From assembly GCA_027484915.1 (NCBI GenBank), contig JAIXSA010000160.1, forward strand, positions 1 to 63,102: a DNA stretch of 63,102 bases. Direction: 5' to 3'. Made by a program: the position numbers and the translations under genes. This DNA comes from Paracoccaceae bacterium. GTDB lineage: Bacteria; Pseudomonadota; Alphaproteobacteria; Rhodobacterales; Rhodobacteraceae. The notes under the pieces are model-generated. The model ran no database searches, was not told the origin of the DNA, and saw nothing but the letters and a program-made list of their open reading frames with translations. Below, piece by piece: positions 52,515 through 61,867 of the stretch (position 1 is its first letter; each line of letters opens with the position of its first letter).

Positions 52515-54707
52515 TTGGCGGATCGTGTGTATCAGGCGGGCGATCTGGTGGGCGTGCTGACGACGGAGCCGTTGGGACGGGTGCTGGACTATCGCGCGCC
52601 GGAGGGGGGCTGCGGGGACGGGGATTTCGTCGAGGTGCCGCTGGGGCCGCGGCGGGTGTTGGGGGTGGTTTGGGGGCCGGGGGTTGGCGGGTGGGACCCG
52701 GCCAAGGTGCGGCCCGTGGGGCGGGTGCTGGATGCGCGGCCGATGCGGGGGGAGTTGCGGAGTTTTCTGGGGAAGGCCGCCGATTATACTTTGACGCCGC
52801 GGCCTGCGATGCTGCGGCTGGCGACGCGGGCCCCTGGGTTGGGGGAGCCGGCCTCGACGCGGCGGGTGTATCGGTTGGCGGGGGCGGTGCCCAACAGTCT
52901 GACCGAGGCGCGGCATCGGGTGGTGGAGGCGCTGCGGGAGTTCCGGGGGGCTCCGGTCACCTTGGGGGAGCTGGTGGAGGCGGCGGCCTGTGGCAGTTCG
53001 GTGGTGAAGGGGCTGGTGAAGCTGGGGGTGGTGGCGGAGGAGGATGCTCCCCGCGACACGCCCTATCCTCGGCTGCGCGCGGATGTGGGGATGCGGCTGG
53101 CGGGGGAGCAGGTTGCGGCCGGAGATGCGCTGGTCGCCGACGTGGCGCGCGGGGGCTATGCGGCGACGCTCTTGAAGGGGGTGACGGGGTCCGGGAAGAC
53201 CGAGGTTTATCTGGAGGCGGTGGCGGAGTGTTTGCGGTCGCGTAGGCAGGCGCTGGTGTTGCTGCCGGAGATCGCGCTGACGGCGGAATTTCTGACGCGG
53301 GTCGAGGCGCGGTTTGGGGCGAAACCGGCGGAGTGGCATTCGGGCGTCACGATGACGGAACGGCGGCGGCTGTGGCGGATGGTGGCGGAAGGCGGGGCGG
53401 AGCTGGTGGTGGGCGCGCGGTCGGCGCTGTTCCTGCCGTTCCAGGACCTCGGCCTGATCGTCGTCGATGAGGAGCACGACACGTCCTACAAGCAGGAGGA
53501 CGGCGTTCTGTACAACGCCCGCGACATGGCGGTGCTGCGGGCGGCGATTGCGGGGTGTCCGGTGGTGCTGGCCTCTGCCACGCCCAGCCTGGAGACTTGG
53601 GCGAATGTCGAGGCGGGGAAGTATCGGCGGCTGGACCTGGGCTCGCGGTTTGGGGCGGCGGAGATGCCGGAGATGCGGGCGATTGATATGCGGGCCGAAA
53701 AGCTGCCGGGGGATCGGTGGATATCGGAGACTTTGGCCGGGAAGGTGCGTGCTGTGGTGGCACGGGGGGAGCAGGCGCTGTTGTTCCTGAACCGGCGGGG
53801 GTTTGCGCCGGTGACGCTTTGCCGGGCTTGCGGGCATCAGGTGGGCTGCGATCACTGCGACGCGCGGATGGTGGAGCATCGGTTCCAGAAGCGGCTGGTC
53901 TGCCACCAATGCGGGGCGACGAAGCCGGTTCCGGTGGCCTGCCCTTCCTGCGGGGTGGAGGGCCGGATGGCGGCCGTCGGGCCGGGGGTGGAGCGGCTGG
54001 CGGAGGAGGTCGCGGCGCGGTTTCCGGAGGCGCGGGTGGCGGTGCTGTCGTCGGATTTGTTTGGAAGCGCGCGGGCGCTGAAGGAGAAGATCGCCGAGAT
54101 TTCGGGCGGGGGCGCGGACATCATCATCGGCACGCAGATCGTGGCCAAGGGGCACAACTTTCCCCTGCTGACGCTGGTGGGGGTGATCGACGCTGATTTG
54201 GGCTTGCAGGGGTCCGACCTGCGGGCGGCGGAGCGGACGTTCCAGCTGATGCGCCAGGTCGCGGGCCGCGCGGGGCGGACGGCGGAGCGAAAGGGCGAGG
54301 CCTGGCTGCAGACCCACCAGCCGGAGCATCCGGTGATCCGGGCCATTCTTGGTGGGGATGAGGAGGCCTTCTGGCGGGCCGAGGCGGCGGAGCGGCGGGC
54401 CTCGGGCGTGCCGCCCTATGGGCGGATGGCGGGGATCATCCTGTCGTCAACCGATGTGGCGCAGGTGTTTGATTTTGGCGGGGAGCTGGCGCGACGCTGT
54501 GAGCCGTTGAAGCGGATTGGGGCGGAGGTCTGGGGGCCTGCTCCGGCACCCATCGCACGGGTCCGGGGGCGGCACCGGGTGCGGTTGCTGGTGAAGGCAG
54601 AGAAGGGGGCCCCGTTGCAGGCGGCCTTGGCGGAGTGGCTGGCGGGGTTCAAGCTGCCGAGGGATTTGAGGCTCGCGGTGGATATTGATCCGCAGAGTTT
54701 TTTGTGA
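52515..54707 (+). CDS. priA: Primosomal protein N' (replication restart helicase)
   Basis: The 730-residue protein starts with TTG ([26 protein letters not shown]), has a 3' DNA-binding domain at the N-terminus, Walker [12 protein letters not shown] near 220-230, [10 protein letters not shown], and a zinc-binding region with four CxxC pairs (CRAC, CDHC, CHQC, CPSC, about 437-480). The C-terminal helicase motifs [12 protein letters not shown] and QVAGRAGRT are intact. PriA reloads the replisome at stalled forks. It is divergent from fsa, an arrangement seen in other alphaproteobacteria. Confidence 0.96.
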   Translation: MADRVYQAGDLVGVLTTEPLGRVLDYRAPEGGCGDGDFVEVPLGPRRVLGVVWGPGVGGWDPAKVRPVGRVLDARPMRGELRSFLGKAADYTLTPRPAMLRLATRAPGLGEPASTRRVYRLAGAVPNSLTEARHRVVEALREFRGAPVTLGELVEAAACGSSVVKGLVKLGVVAEEDAPRDTPYPRLRADVGMRLAGEQVAAGDALVADVARGGYAATLLKGVTGSGKTEVYLEAVAECLRSRRQALVLLPEIALTAEFLTRVEARFGAKPAEWHSGVTMTERRRLWRMVAEGGAELVVGARSALFLPFQDLGLIVVDEEHDTSYKQEDGVLYNARDMAVLRAAIAGCPVVLASATPSLETWANVEAGKYRRLDLGSRFGAAEMPEMRAIDMRAEKLPGDRWISETLAGKVRAVVARGEQALLFLNRRGFAPVTLCRACGHQVGCDHCDARMVEHRFQKRLVCHQCGATKPVPVACPSCGVEGRMAAVGPGVERLAEEVAARFPEARVAVLSSDLFGSARALKEKIAEISGGGADIIIGTQIVAKGHNFPLLTLVGVIDADLGLQGSDLRAAERTFQLMRQVAGRAGRTAERKGEAWLQTHQPEHPVIRAILGGDEEAFWRAEAAERRASGVPPYGRMAGIILSSTDVAQVFDFGGELARRCEPLKRIGAEVWGPAPAPIARVRGRHRVRLLVKAEKGAPLQAALAEWLAGFKLPRDLRLAVDIDPQSFL

Positions 54708-54871
54708 GGGGTGACCACAGTGGAAGGCGCGTGTGCTTGCTCACTTTCAGTAAGTGATTAACCGCGCTTGATTAACATCGACCCTGAGACGAACTGAGTT
54801 CTTGCAAATTCATTCGTAACTGGCGAACCTGCCGCCGTTCAGTTAGTGTCTGCGACTAACCACAAGGAGTC

Positions 54872-55261
54872 GTGAAAGTGACTGATTTTCTTACTAGATC
54901 AATCTTCTGTTTTGCAGTCTTGGGTGGGGCATGTTCTGCATCTCAAGGTATTGCTGGTCCTGTAGAAAATGCAATCAGGTCGGCGGAGAACTATCTAATG
55001 ATGACGGGTTTCTCTCGGGATGGGCTGATTGAGCAGCTCTCTTCTCCATATGGTGACGGTTACAGCGTTTCTGACGCTACTGCTGCAGTTGACAGCCTTT
55101 CTGTCGATTGGAATGCGCAGGCTGTGCGTTCTGCAGAACAGTATCTTCAGATGACCGGGTTTTCATGCAGTGGGCTGATTGAACAGCTTTCTTCTGAATA
55201 CGGCAGCAAATACACCATTGATCAGGCAACATATGGGGCAAAGCAGGCAGGTGCTTGCTGA
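54872..55261 (+). CDS. Ltp-like two-repeat (putative) lipoprotein
   Basis: The 129-residue product (GTG start, AAGGAG site upstream) has a signal sequence with Cys21 in a weak lipobox (LGGAC). Two similar ~44-residue repeats follow at 33-76 and 82-125. Each has A-[IV]-RSAE-x-YL-x-MTGFS and GLIEQLSS-x-YG, the pattern of the Ltp (host cell surface-exposed lipoprotein) domain. In the Streptococcus phage TP-J34 this domain blocks DNA injection by other phages. GC content is lower than that of its neighbours. Many chromosomal copies have no known role, so exclusion activity is inference. Confidence 0.82.
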   Translation: MKVTDFLTRSIFCFAVLGGACSASQGIAGPVENAIRSAENYLMMTGFSRDGLIEQLSSPYGDGYSVSDATAAVDSLSVDWNAQAVRSAEQYLQMTGFSCSGLIEQLSSEYGSKYTIDQATYGAKQAGAC

Positions 55262-55575
55262 TCTGAAGCAGCAGAGGGCAGCGCCTGACCGCCGGGTGGG
55301 CGCAGCGACGTCTGTTTTGGGCGCTTTATGGTGCAACCCCTCCGACCGGAGTTCGGCAGACTGACGGTGCAGAAGCGCCCGTCCGAGGGGGCGGTCGGGC
55401 GCTGCCCGGGTCGCTTGTCGCGACTTTTCCGGGCGAAGGGGGACGAACGCCCATGGGTGCTCAAGGAGGTGACGGGGTGGTGCGCCGTGAATGCGCACCC
55501 TACGGCTGCTTTGCGATTGTTCCCCGCACAAGCTTTCGCTTTCCCGTCCGGCGCTTCGCCTGTAAGCCCTTGCCC
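55262..55575. other. Intergenic region with palindromic repeat copy C
   Basis: These 314 bp hold no credible gene. A palindromic repeat lies at 55479-55506. The sequence before it (55370-55425, GCGCCCGTCCGAGGGGGCGG...) is GC-rich and can form several hairpins. Confidence 0.6.
55479..55506. repeat. Palindromic intergenic repeat, copy C
   Basis: GGTGCGC-(CGTGAAT)-GCGCACC then CTACGG matches copies A and B except for the spacer and the end of the tail. Confidence 0.75.
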
Positions 55576-56805
55576 ATGCGAATGATGCCCCTTTCCGAAG
55601 CCCACACCCTGCCGCGTTGGCGGCGGCCGGAGTCGCTCCTCTTCCTGATGGCCGCCGCGCAGCCGATCAGTTTTGCGACCTGGACGGCGCTGCTCAACAA
55701 CTTCGTCATCGAGGTGGCGGGGTTCACCGGGCAGGAGATTGGGTGGCTGCATACGGTGCGGGAGGTTCCGGGGCTTCTGGCCGTGGGGGCGATTCTGGTG
55801 CTCTTGGTGCTGCGCGAGCAGGTGCTGGCGCTGCTGGCGTTGACGCTGCTGGGTGCTGCGACCGCGTTCACGGCGTGGTTTCCGTCCTACATGGGCATTC
55901 TGGTGATGACCCTCCTTTCCTCTATCGGGTTTCACTACTTCGAGACGGCGAACCAGTCGTTGCAGATGCAGTGGATCGAGAAGAAGGACGCGCCGCGCGT
56001 GTTGGGGCGGATCGTGGCGGCGGGGGCTGGGGCGTCGCTGCTCGCCTATGGGGCGATTGTCTTGCTGTGGAACCGGCTGGGGCTGGATTACAACACGGTC
56101 TACATGGCGGCGGGCGGGCTGACGGTGCTGATCGTGGCGTTTGCGGCGCTGGCCTATCCGCAGTTCCAGGGGCATCACGTGCAGCACCGGCATATGGTGC
56201 TGCGGAAGCGCTATTGGCTGTATTACGCGCTACAGATGATGGCGGGGGCGCGGCGGCAGATTTTCGTCGTCTTCGCGGGCTTCATGATGGTCGAGAAGTT
56301 CGGGATGCATGTCAGCGAGATGACCGGGCTTCTGCTGGTGAATTACCTGATCAACATGCTGGTGGCGCCGTCGATGGGCCGGGCACTGGGCAAGTATGGC
56401 GAGCGGAACGTGATGGGGTTCGAGTATATCGGCCTTACTCTGGTGTTCCTGGCCTATGGCGGGCTTTACTGGTTCGGCTGGGGGATCGTGGTGGCCGGGG
56501 GGCTTTATATCCTGGACCAGCTTTTCTTTGCGCTGTCGTTCAGTCTGAAGACCTATTTCCAGAAGATCGGCGATCCGAAGGACATGGCGCCAACCTCGGC
56601 GGTGGCCTTCACGATCAACCATATCGCGGCGGTGTTTCTGCCGGCGGCGCTGGGGTACATGTGGGCGAAGTCTCCCGACCAGGTGTTCCTGTTGGGGGCC
56701 GGGATGGCGGTGTTCGCGTTCCTGCTGGTCTGCCTGATCCCGCGGCATCCGGGGCCGGGGAACGAGACGGTGTTCTCGCGCGGGGTGCCGGTGGCGGCGG
56801 AGTAA
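55576..56805 (+). CDS. MFS transporter
   Basis: The 409-residue product has about 12 hydrophobic helices and MFS-type loops (for example VREVPGLLAVGAILVLLVLREQ). The later half includes KTYFQKIGDPKDMAPTSAVAFTINHIAAVFLPAALGY, a conserved block in a group of rhodobacterial MFS proteins. The substrate is unknown. Starts at 55576, 55582 or 55585 are all possible; a reading from 55453 runs through repeat copy C and is unlikely. Confidence 0.87.
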   Translation: MRMMPLSEAHTLPRWRRPESLLFLMAAAQPISFATWTALLNNFVIEVAGFTGQEIGWLHTVREVPGLLAVGAILVLLVLREQVLALLALTLLGAATAFTAWFPSYMGILVMTLLSSIGFHYFETANQSLQMQWIEKKDAPRVLGRIVAAGAGASLLAYGAIVLLWNRLGLDYNTVYMAAGGLTVLIVAFAALAYPQFQGHHVQHRHMVLRKRYWLYYALQMMAGARRQIFVVFAGFMMVEKFGMHVSEMTGLLLVNYLINMLVAPSMGRALGKYGERNVMGFEYIGLTLVFLAYGGLYWFGWGIVVAGGLYILDQLFFALSFSLKTYFQKIGDPKDMAPTSAVAFTINHIAAVFLPAALGYMWAKSPDQVFLLGAGMAVFAFLLVCLIPRHPGPGNETVFSRGVPVAAE

Positions 56806-56886
56806 CCCTGCGGTGAGGCGGGTGTAACGGGCGTTGGGATTTCGGGTCGGGGCGCTATATACCGTCCTGACAATGGAGGTCTTCTG

Positions 56887-57540
56887 ATGTTCTTCACGCG
56901 CAAGTCGATGGAAATGGTTCGCCCCGAGGATGCCCTGCCGGGCCGTGCGGAGCCCTTGCCGACAGCGGAGGTGCATTTCCTGTCGGGGATACCGCTGAAG
57001 TCTTATGTCCCCGAGGGCATGGAAGAGGCGATGTTCGGGATGGGCTGCTTCTGGGGCGTGGAGCGCAAGTTCTGGCAGACTCGGGGCGTCTGGCTGACGA
57101 TGGTCGGCTATGCGGGCGGGTACACGCCGAACCCGACGTACAAGGAGACCTGCACTCAGCTGACCGGCCACAACGAGGTGGTGCGGGTGATCTACGACCC
57201 AGCGGTGGTGTCGTACGAGGGGCTTCTGAAGGTGTTCTGGGAAGGGCATGACCCGACACAGGGCATGCGGCAGGGCAATGATGTGGGCTCGACCTATCGG
57301 TCGGGGATCTACACCTATACGCCTGAGCAGCTGGCGGCCGCGAAGGCCTCGAAAGAGGTCTATTCGGCGGCGCTGAAGGCGGCGGGGATGGGGGGGATCA
57401 CGACGGAGATCCTTCCGGTGCCGACGTTCTACTTCGCCGAGGACTACCATCAGCAATACCTGGCCAAGAACCCCGGCGGGTATTGTGGGGTGGGCGGCAC
57501 GGGCGTGACCTGCCCGATCGGGACCGGCGTCCGCGCTTGA
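56887..57540 (+). CDS. msrA: Peptide-methionine (S)-S-oxide reductase
   Basis: The 217-residue protein has the active-site motif GCFWG with Cys54, the GYAGG segment and the C-terminal [13 protein letters not shown] that holds the resolving cysteines. It reduces methionine-S-sulfoxide in proteins and free methionine. The N-terminal extension of about 45 residues before the GCFWG block is common in this group. It is followed 48 bp later by prmA. Confidence 0.97.
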   Translation: MFFTRKSMEMVRPEDALPGRAEPLPTAEVHFLSGIPLKSYVPEGMEEAMFGMGCFWGVERKFWQTRGVWLTMVGYAGGYTPNPTYKETCTQLTGHNEVVRVIYDPAVVSYEGLLKVFWEGHDPTQGMRQGNDVGSTYRSGIYTYTPEQLAAAKASKEVYSAALKAAGMGGITTEILPVPTFYFAEDYHQQYLAKNPGGYCGVGGTGVTCPIGTGVRA

Positions 57541-57588
57541 CCGGGGAAGGGCCGGGGACTATCCGGCCCTGAACTCTGGAGAAAGCCC

Positions 57589-58476
57589 ATGCCCACCTAT
57601 TCCGCCCTGACCACGCTGCCCGGTGAAGAGGCCGCGCAATCGCTTGCATGTGCGATGGAGCGGATGACGCCGGAGCCTACCGGGGTGGGCGTGTTCGAGA
57701 TCGAGGACGGTTCGGGCCTGTGGGAGGTCGGGGCCTATTTCCTGGAAGCACCGGATCAGGTGATGCTGGAGGTGCTGGCGACGGCCTTCGGGGCGAAGCC
57801 CTTCGCGCTGTCCGAACTGCCCGAGGTCGACTGGGTCGCCCATGTGCGCCGTGAGCTGTCGCCGGTGGAGGCGGGGCGGTTCTTCGTTTTCGGCAGCCAC
57901 GACGCCGACAAGGTCCCCGCTGGCCGGGTGCCGTTGCAGATCGAGGCGACGGTGGCCTTCGGGACGGGTCACCACGGGACGACGCTGGGCTGCCTGAAGG
58001 CCTTCGACCGGCTGCTGAGCGAGGGCTGGCGGCCCGCCAAGGTGGCCGACATCGGCTGCGGGACGGCGGTGCTGGCAATGGCGGCGGCGGCGACGCTTCC
58101 CGACGCGCTGGTCATCGCCAGCGACATCGACCGGGTCGCCGTGGACGTCGCCGAGGCGAATGTCGCGATCAACCATCTGGAGGGCCGGATCGAGTGTCTG
58201 GAGGCGGCGGGCCTTGATCATGCCCGAATCAAGGCTGCCGGACCCTACGATCTGGTGTTCGCGAACATCCTGAAGGGCCCGCTGATCGAGCTTGCGCCGG
58301 CCATCGCGACTCAGCTCGCAACCGGGGGTAGAGCCATCCTGTCGGGTCTTCTATCTGTGCAGGCAGATTCGGTAACGGCCGCCTACGTGGGCTCAGGACT
58401 GGTCCTGAACAATCGCGAGGATATCGGGGAATGGTCCACGCTTGTGCTACAAAGACCGGCTGTTCGTGGACAATAG
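57589..58476 (+). CDS. prmA: Ribosomal protein L11 methyltransferase
   Basis: The 295-residue protein has an N-terminal L11-recognition domain (about 1-110) and a SAM-methyltransferase domain with FGTGHHGTTLGCLKAFD, VADIGCGTAVLAMAAA and the NPPY-like FANILKGPLIELAP motif. It trimethylates L11 lysines. The N-terminus MPTYSALTTLPGEEAA is a normal PrmA start. Confidence 0.95.
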   Translation: MPTYSALTTLPGEEAAQSLACAMERMTPEPTGVGVFEIEDGSGLWEVGAYFLEAPDQVMLEVLATAFGAKPFALSELPEVDWVAHVRRELSPVEAGRFFVFGSHDADKVPAGRVPLQIEATVAFGTGHHGTTLGCLKAFDRLLSEGWRPAKVADIGCGTAVLAMAAAATLPDALVIASDIDRVAVDVAEANVAINHLEGRIECLEAAGLDHARIKAAGPYDLVFANILKGPLIELAPAIATQLATGGRAILSGLLSVQADSVTAAYVGSGLVLNNREDIGEWSTLVLQRPAVRGQ

Positions 58477-58584
58477 GGCCAGAGATGGGCTGTATGATTA
58501 ACCGTAGATAAACGTGCCGCAATTTCGCCATATCTGTGCGGCAAAAAACTCTCATGACAGGGCTGCCAACCTGGAGCGTGTACT

Positions 58585-58932
58585 ATGTGGGTTGATCCAA
58601 ATCTTAACGACTTCTACAGCCGCGTTTCGCGGATCGAGAAATCCCATGCCAAGGGCTATGGCTTCGAAGCCGCCGGGACGTTGGGACGCAAGGGCTCGAC
58701 CCGGAGCGGTTCGCGCCTTCTGAAACTGGTCAAGCCGCTGGTGCTGGTGCTGGCGGTCGGGACCGGGGTCAAGGGTGTGATCCACTACTATGTCGGTGCC
58801 CAGACCTATGAGACCCGCGTTAGCGCGCTGGCAGCCGGTGAGGGGTTTGACCCTGTCGGCGCCTGGCTTATGCAGGCCGACCCGGTGACCCTCTGGGCCT
58901 CCGCACAGATGCAGACCCTGCTTCCCCGTTGA
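58585..58932 (+). CDS. Conserved hypothetical single-span membrane protein
   Basis: The 115-residue product MWVDPNLNDFYSRVSRIEKSHAKGYGFEAAGTLGR... has a basic segment (about 34-47) before one hydrophobic helix (about 48-65), then a short extracytoplasmic part. I recognise it as a rhodobacterial conserved protein without known function. It follows prmA and is followed by a bidirectional hairpin. Confidence 0.82.
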   Translation: MWVDPNLNDFYSRVSRIEKSHAKGYGFEAAGTLGRKGSTRSGSRLLKLVKPLVLVLAVGTGVKGVIHYYVGAQTYETRVSALAAGEGFDPVGAWLMQADPVTLWASAQMQTLLPR

Positions 58933-58966
58933 ACGAAGCTGCTTGATCGAACAATTTTATGAAGAA

Positions 58967-58990
58967 GGGCCGCATCGATCGATGCGGCCC
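58967..58990. terminator. Bidirectional hairpin between convergent genes
   Basis: GGGCCGCATC-GATC-GATGCGGCCC is a perfect 24-bp palindrome in the gap between the 58585 gene and the convergent DUF1127 gene. T-runs are weak on both sides. Confidence 0.75.
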
Positions 58991-59031
58991 CATTTCGCGT
59001 TTACATGTCCGGCCCCGCGGGGCCGCCGACC

Positions 59032-59235
59032 TTAGCGGCCGATGAAATCCAGATCACCCCGGCACAGGCCGATATCGTCCAGTTCGCGGTCCGAAAGCTT
59101 GGACAGGGCCTTGCGGGTGACGCGCGCATCGTTCCAAGCCGACAAAGCGCCAAAGGCGTTCGTCAGCGCATTGATCGCGCGGTAGGTGGTGATGGCGCCG
59201 TAGGGCGCCGGGCGGGTCGTCTCGACAGCGGCCAT
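59032..59235 (-). CDS. DUF1127 small protein
   Basis: The 67-residue product MAAVETTRPAPYGAITTYRAINAL... ends with KLSDRELDDIGLCRGDLDFIGR, the DUF1127 core. The ATG at 59235 has an AAGGA site 8 bp upstream and is preferred over one ten codons further up. Its role may be in RNA or metabolic regulation, as for other DUF1127 proteins. It is the second DUF1127 gene in the window. Confidence 0.92.
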   Translation of the reverse strand: MAAVETTRPAPYGAITTYRAINALTNAFGALSAWNDARVTRKALSKLSDRELDDIGLCRGDLDFIGR

Positions 59236-59556
59236 GGCGTTGATCCTTGTTCTTAAACTGCTCATTTCGGAGGCTTATTCCTCCATGCAGTGCCAGATAG
59301 TCTTGCTGCAGGTGCAAAGCAAGGTATGGAAAGGCATGCCCGCCATGCAGGCGCTGCATGACGCATGTCAAAATTTTGTCAAACTTTACAGTCTGTTCTG
59401 GCGCGCCGCGTCGGCCCGCGTCGCTTTTCTTAGCCAACCCGTCGTATTCTGCAAGTGCAAAATGAATGGGCGGATCGCTGGGGTCCGCTGGAAAGCCATT
59501 GGCGGATGTTCCCTTTTCGTGCTAACCCTTGTGGCAATAAGAGGGACGGGGGCAAG
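59236..59556. other. Divergent spacer between DUF1127 and ruvC
   Basis: These 321 bp hold no gene. They include a 17-bp dyad (59344-59360) and an AT-rich stretch around 59365-59395 that could hold promoters for both sides. Confidence 0.5.
59344..59360. promoter_or_regulatory. Palindrome between DUF1127 and ruvC
   Basis: CATGCAG-GCG-CTGCATG is a perfect 7-bp inverted repeat with a 3-nt spacer, about 110 bp before the DUF1127 start and 197 bp before ruvC. It may be an operator. Confidence 0.35.
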
Positions 59557-60066
59557 ATGCGGGTCATCGGCATCGATCCGGGGCTGCGAAACCTGGGCTG
59601 GGGCGTCATCGACGTGGCGGGCTCGCGCCTGAGCCATGTGGCAAACGGTATCTGCCATTCCGACGGAGCCGACGGCGACCTGGCCGTGCGGCTTTTGAGC
59701 CTTCATTCGCAATTGACCGAAGTCTTTCGCACCTGGCTGCCGGAAACGGCGGCGGTGGAGCACACTTTCGTCAACAAGGACGCCGTGGCGACGCTGAAGC
59801 TGGGTCAGGCGCGGGGAATCGCCCTGCTGGTTCCGGCGCAGTTCGGACTGGCCGTCGGAGAATATGCGCCGAACGCGGTGAAGAAGACGGTGGTGGGCGT
59901 GGGGCACGCAGCGAAGGTGCAGATCGACCACATGGTGAAGCTGCAGTTCCCGGGCGTGAAGATCGCCGGGGCCGACGCGGCGGACGCGCTGGCGGTGGCG
60001 ATCTGCCATGCGCACCACGTGCAATCCTCGGGCCGCTTGGCCGCGGCGTTGAGGGCGGCGGAATGA
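59557..60066 (+). CDS. ruvC: Crossover junction endodeoxyribonuclease RuvC
   Basis: The 169-residue resolvase has all four catalytic acids: Asp7 ([12 protein letters not shown]), Glu68 (AVEHTF), Asp140 and Asp143 (GADAADALA). It cuts Holliday junctions. Its stop overlaps the ruvA start by 4 bp, so ruvC-ruvA-ruvB form one operon. Confidence 0.97.
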   Translation: MRVIGIDPGLRNLGWGVIDVAGSRLSHVANGICHSDGADGDLAVRLLSLHSQLTEVFRTWLPETAAVEHTFVNKDAVATLKLGQARGIALLVPAQFGLAVGEYAPNAVKKTVVGVGHAAKVQIDHMVKLQFPGVKIAGADAADALAVAICHAHHVQSSGRLAAALRAAE

Positions 60067-60737
60067 TCGGGCGCATCTCGGGGCGGCTGGACTGGCGCGG
60101 GTCGGACCATGTGCTGATCGACGTGCGCGGGGTGGGCTATATCGTTTACGTCAGCGAGCGGACGCTGCGCGCGATGCCCCCGGTGGGCGAGGCGGTGTCG
60201 CTTTATACCGATCTTCTGGTGCGCGAGGACCTTTTGCAGCTGTTCGGCTTTCCGACCATGCTGGAGAAGGAGTGGCACAAGCTTCTCATGACCGTGCAGG
60301 GCGTGGGCGCGAAGGCGTCGATGGCGATCCTGGGAACCCTGGGGGCCGAGGGCGTGGGCCGCGCGATCACCCTGGGCGATGCCCGTGCGGTGCAGTCGGC
60401 GCCGGGCGTGGGGCCGAAGTTGGCGCAGCGGGTGATCCTGGAGCTGAAGGCGAAGGCGCCGGGCGTGATGGCGCAAGGGGTTGGGTTGTCTTCCGCGGCG
60501 GGGGCGGAGGATATGGTGATCGAGGAGACCGTGCCCGCCCCGCGCAAGGCGGTGAAGATGGATGAGAGCGCGGCGCGGCGGGCCTCGGCCTCGGCGGACG
60601 CGCTGTCGGCGCTGGTGAACCTTGGGTATGGCCAAGGGGATGCGGCGCAGGCGGTGGCGACGGTTGCCGGGGACATGGTTGAGGCAGATGCGGCGGCGCT
60701 GATCCGGGCGGCGCTGAAAGTGCTGGCACCGAAATGA
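60063..60737 (+). CDS. ruvA: Holliday junction branch-migration protein RuvA
   Basis: The 224-residue protein has the N-terminal OB-fold ([34 protein letters not shown]), the HhH region ([38 protein letters not shown]) and a C-terminal RuvB-binding domain. It tetramerises on four-way junctions and recruits RuvB. It overlaps the ruvB start by 4 bp. Confidence 0.97.
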   Translation: MIGRISGRLDWRGSDHVLIDVRGVGYIVYVSERTLRAMPPVGEAVSLYTDLLVREDLLQLFGFPTMLEKEWHKLLMTVQGVGAKASMAILGTLGAEGVGRAITLGDARAVQSAPGVGPKLAQRVILELKAKAPGVMAQGVGLSSAAGAEDMVIEETVPAPRKAVKMDESAARRASASADALSALVNLGYGQGDAAQAVATVAGDMVEADAAALIRAALKVLAPK

Positions 60738-61759
60738 GTTCCGATCCGACGCTTCGCCCCGAAAAGTTGCCCGAGGATACCGACAAGGCGCTGCGGCCAC
60801 AGATGCTGGCCGAGTTCATCGGTCAGGCGGAGGCGCGGGCGAACCTGGCGGTGTTCATCGAAAGCGCCCGGATGCGGGGCGAGGCGATGGACCATACTTT
60901 GTTCCACGGCCCCCCCGGTCTGGGGAAGACGACGCTGGCGCAGATCATGGCGCGGGAGTTGGGGGTGGGGTTCCGGATGACCTCCGGCCCCGTGCTGGCG
61001 AAACCCGGCGATCTGGCGGCGATCCTGACCAATCTGGAGCCGCGCGATGTGCTGTTCATCGACGAGATTCACCGGCTGTCGCCAGTGGTGGAAGAGGTGC
61101 TGTACCCCGCGATGGAGGATTTCGCGCTGGATCTGGTGATCGGCGAGGGGCCGGCGGCGCGGACGGTGCGGATCGAGTTGCAGCCCTTTACGCTGGTGGG
61201 GGCGACGACGCGGTTGGGGCTGCTGACGACGCCGCTGCGCGATCGGTTCGGGATTCCGACGCGGTTGCAGTTCTATACCGAGGATGAGCTGGACCTGATC
61301 GTGGCGCGCGGGGCGCGGTTGTTGGGCGTGCAGGCCGAGCCGCCGGGCACGCGCGAGATCGCGCGGCGCGCGCGGGGCACGCCCCGCGTGGCGGGGCGGC
61401 TGCTCCGGCGGGTGGTGGATTTTGTTCTGGTAGAGGGCGATGGCTGCCTGACCAAGGCGATTGCCGACCGTGCGCTGACGCGGCTTGGGGTGGATCATCT
61501 GGGGCTGGATAGCGCGGACCGGCGCTATTTGCTGCTGTTGGCTGAGAATTACGGGGGCGGGCCAGTGGGTGTGGAAACCATTGCCGCAGCGTTGTCGGAA
61601 GCACGTGATGCGATTGAAGAGGTGATCGAGCCCTTCCTGTTGCAGCAGGGCCTGATCCAGCGGACGCCGCGTGGGCGGATGCTGGCGGCCAAGGCCTGGC
61701 GCCATCTTGGGCTGGACGCGCCGCGCGCGCCGGGGCAAAGCGATTTGTTCGAGGCGTGA
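60734..61759 (+). CDS. ruvB: Holliday junction helicase RuvB
   Basis: The 341-residue AAA+ motor has Walker A GPPGLGKT at 59-66, Walker B/DEIH at 110-113, [18 protein letters not shown] with sensor 1 and the arginine finger, and the C-terminal winged helix ending in [14 protein letters not shown]. It drives branch migration with RuvA. Paired hairpins follow. Confidence 0.98.
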   Translation: MSSDPTLRPEKLPEDTDKALRPQMLAEFIGQAEARANLAVFIESARMRGEAMDHTLFHGPPGLGKTTLAQIMARELGVGFRMTSGPVLAKPGDLAAILTNLEPRDVLFIDEIHRLSPVVEEVLYPAMEDFALDLVIGEGPAARTVRIELQPFTLVGATTRLGLLTTPLRDRFGIPTRLQFYTEDELDLIVARGARLLGVQAEPPGTREIARRARGTPRVAGRLLRRVVDFVLVEGDGCLTKAIADRALTRLGVDHLGLDSADRRYLLLLAENYGGGPVGVETIAAALSEARDAIEEVIEPFLLQQGLIQRTPRGRMLAAKAWRHLGLDAPRAPGQSDLFEA

Positions 61760-61761
61760 GC

Positions 61762-61828
61762 CGCGCAAAAATTTTCAGGAAAATTTTGCGCGGGGGGCAC
61801 CAAAAGTTTTCTGGAAAACTTTTGGTGC
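61762..61828. terminator. Two consecutive long hairpins after ruvB
   Basis: The first (61762-61792) is a ~14-bp stem with one bulged A, centred on AAAATTTTC/GAAAATTTT and closed by CGCGC/GCGCG. The second (61797-61828) is a perfect 14-bp stem GCACCAAAAGTTTT with loop CTGG. They could end the ruv operon or insulate it from the next gene. Confidence 0.7.
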
Positions 61829-61867
61829 ATCCGCGGGGTGATGGGATGCAGGACGATGGAGTTTGAG

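Noticed and set aside
52401-54329. Long minus-strand extension of fsa to 860 residues
   Set aside because: It is antisense to priA; the family start of the aldolase is at 52400.
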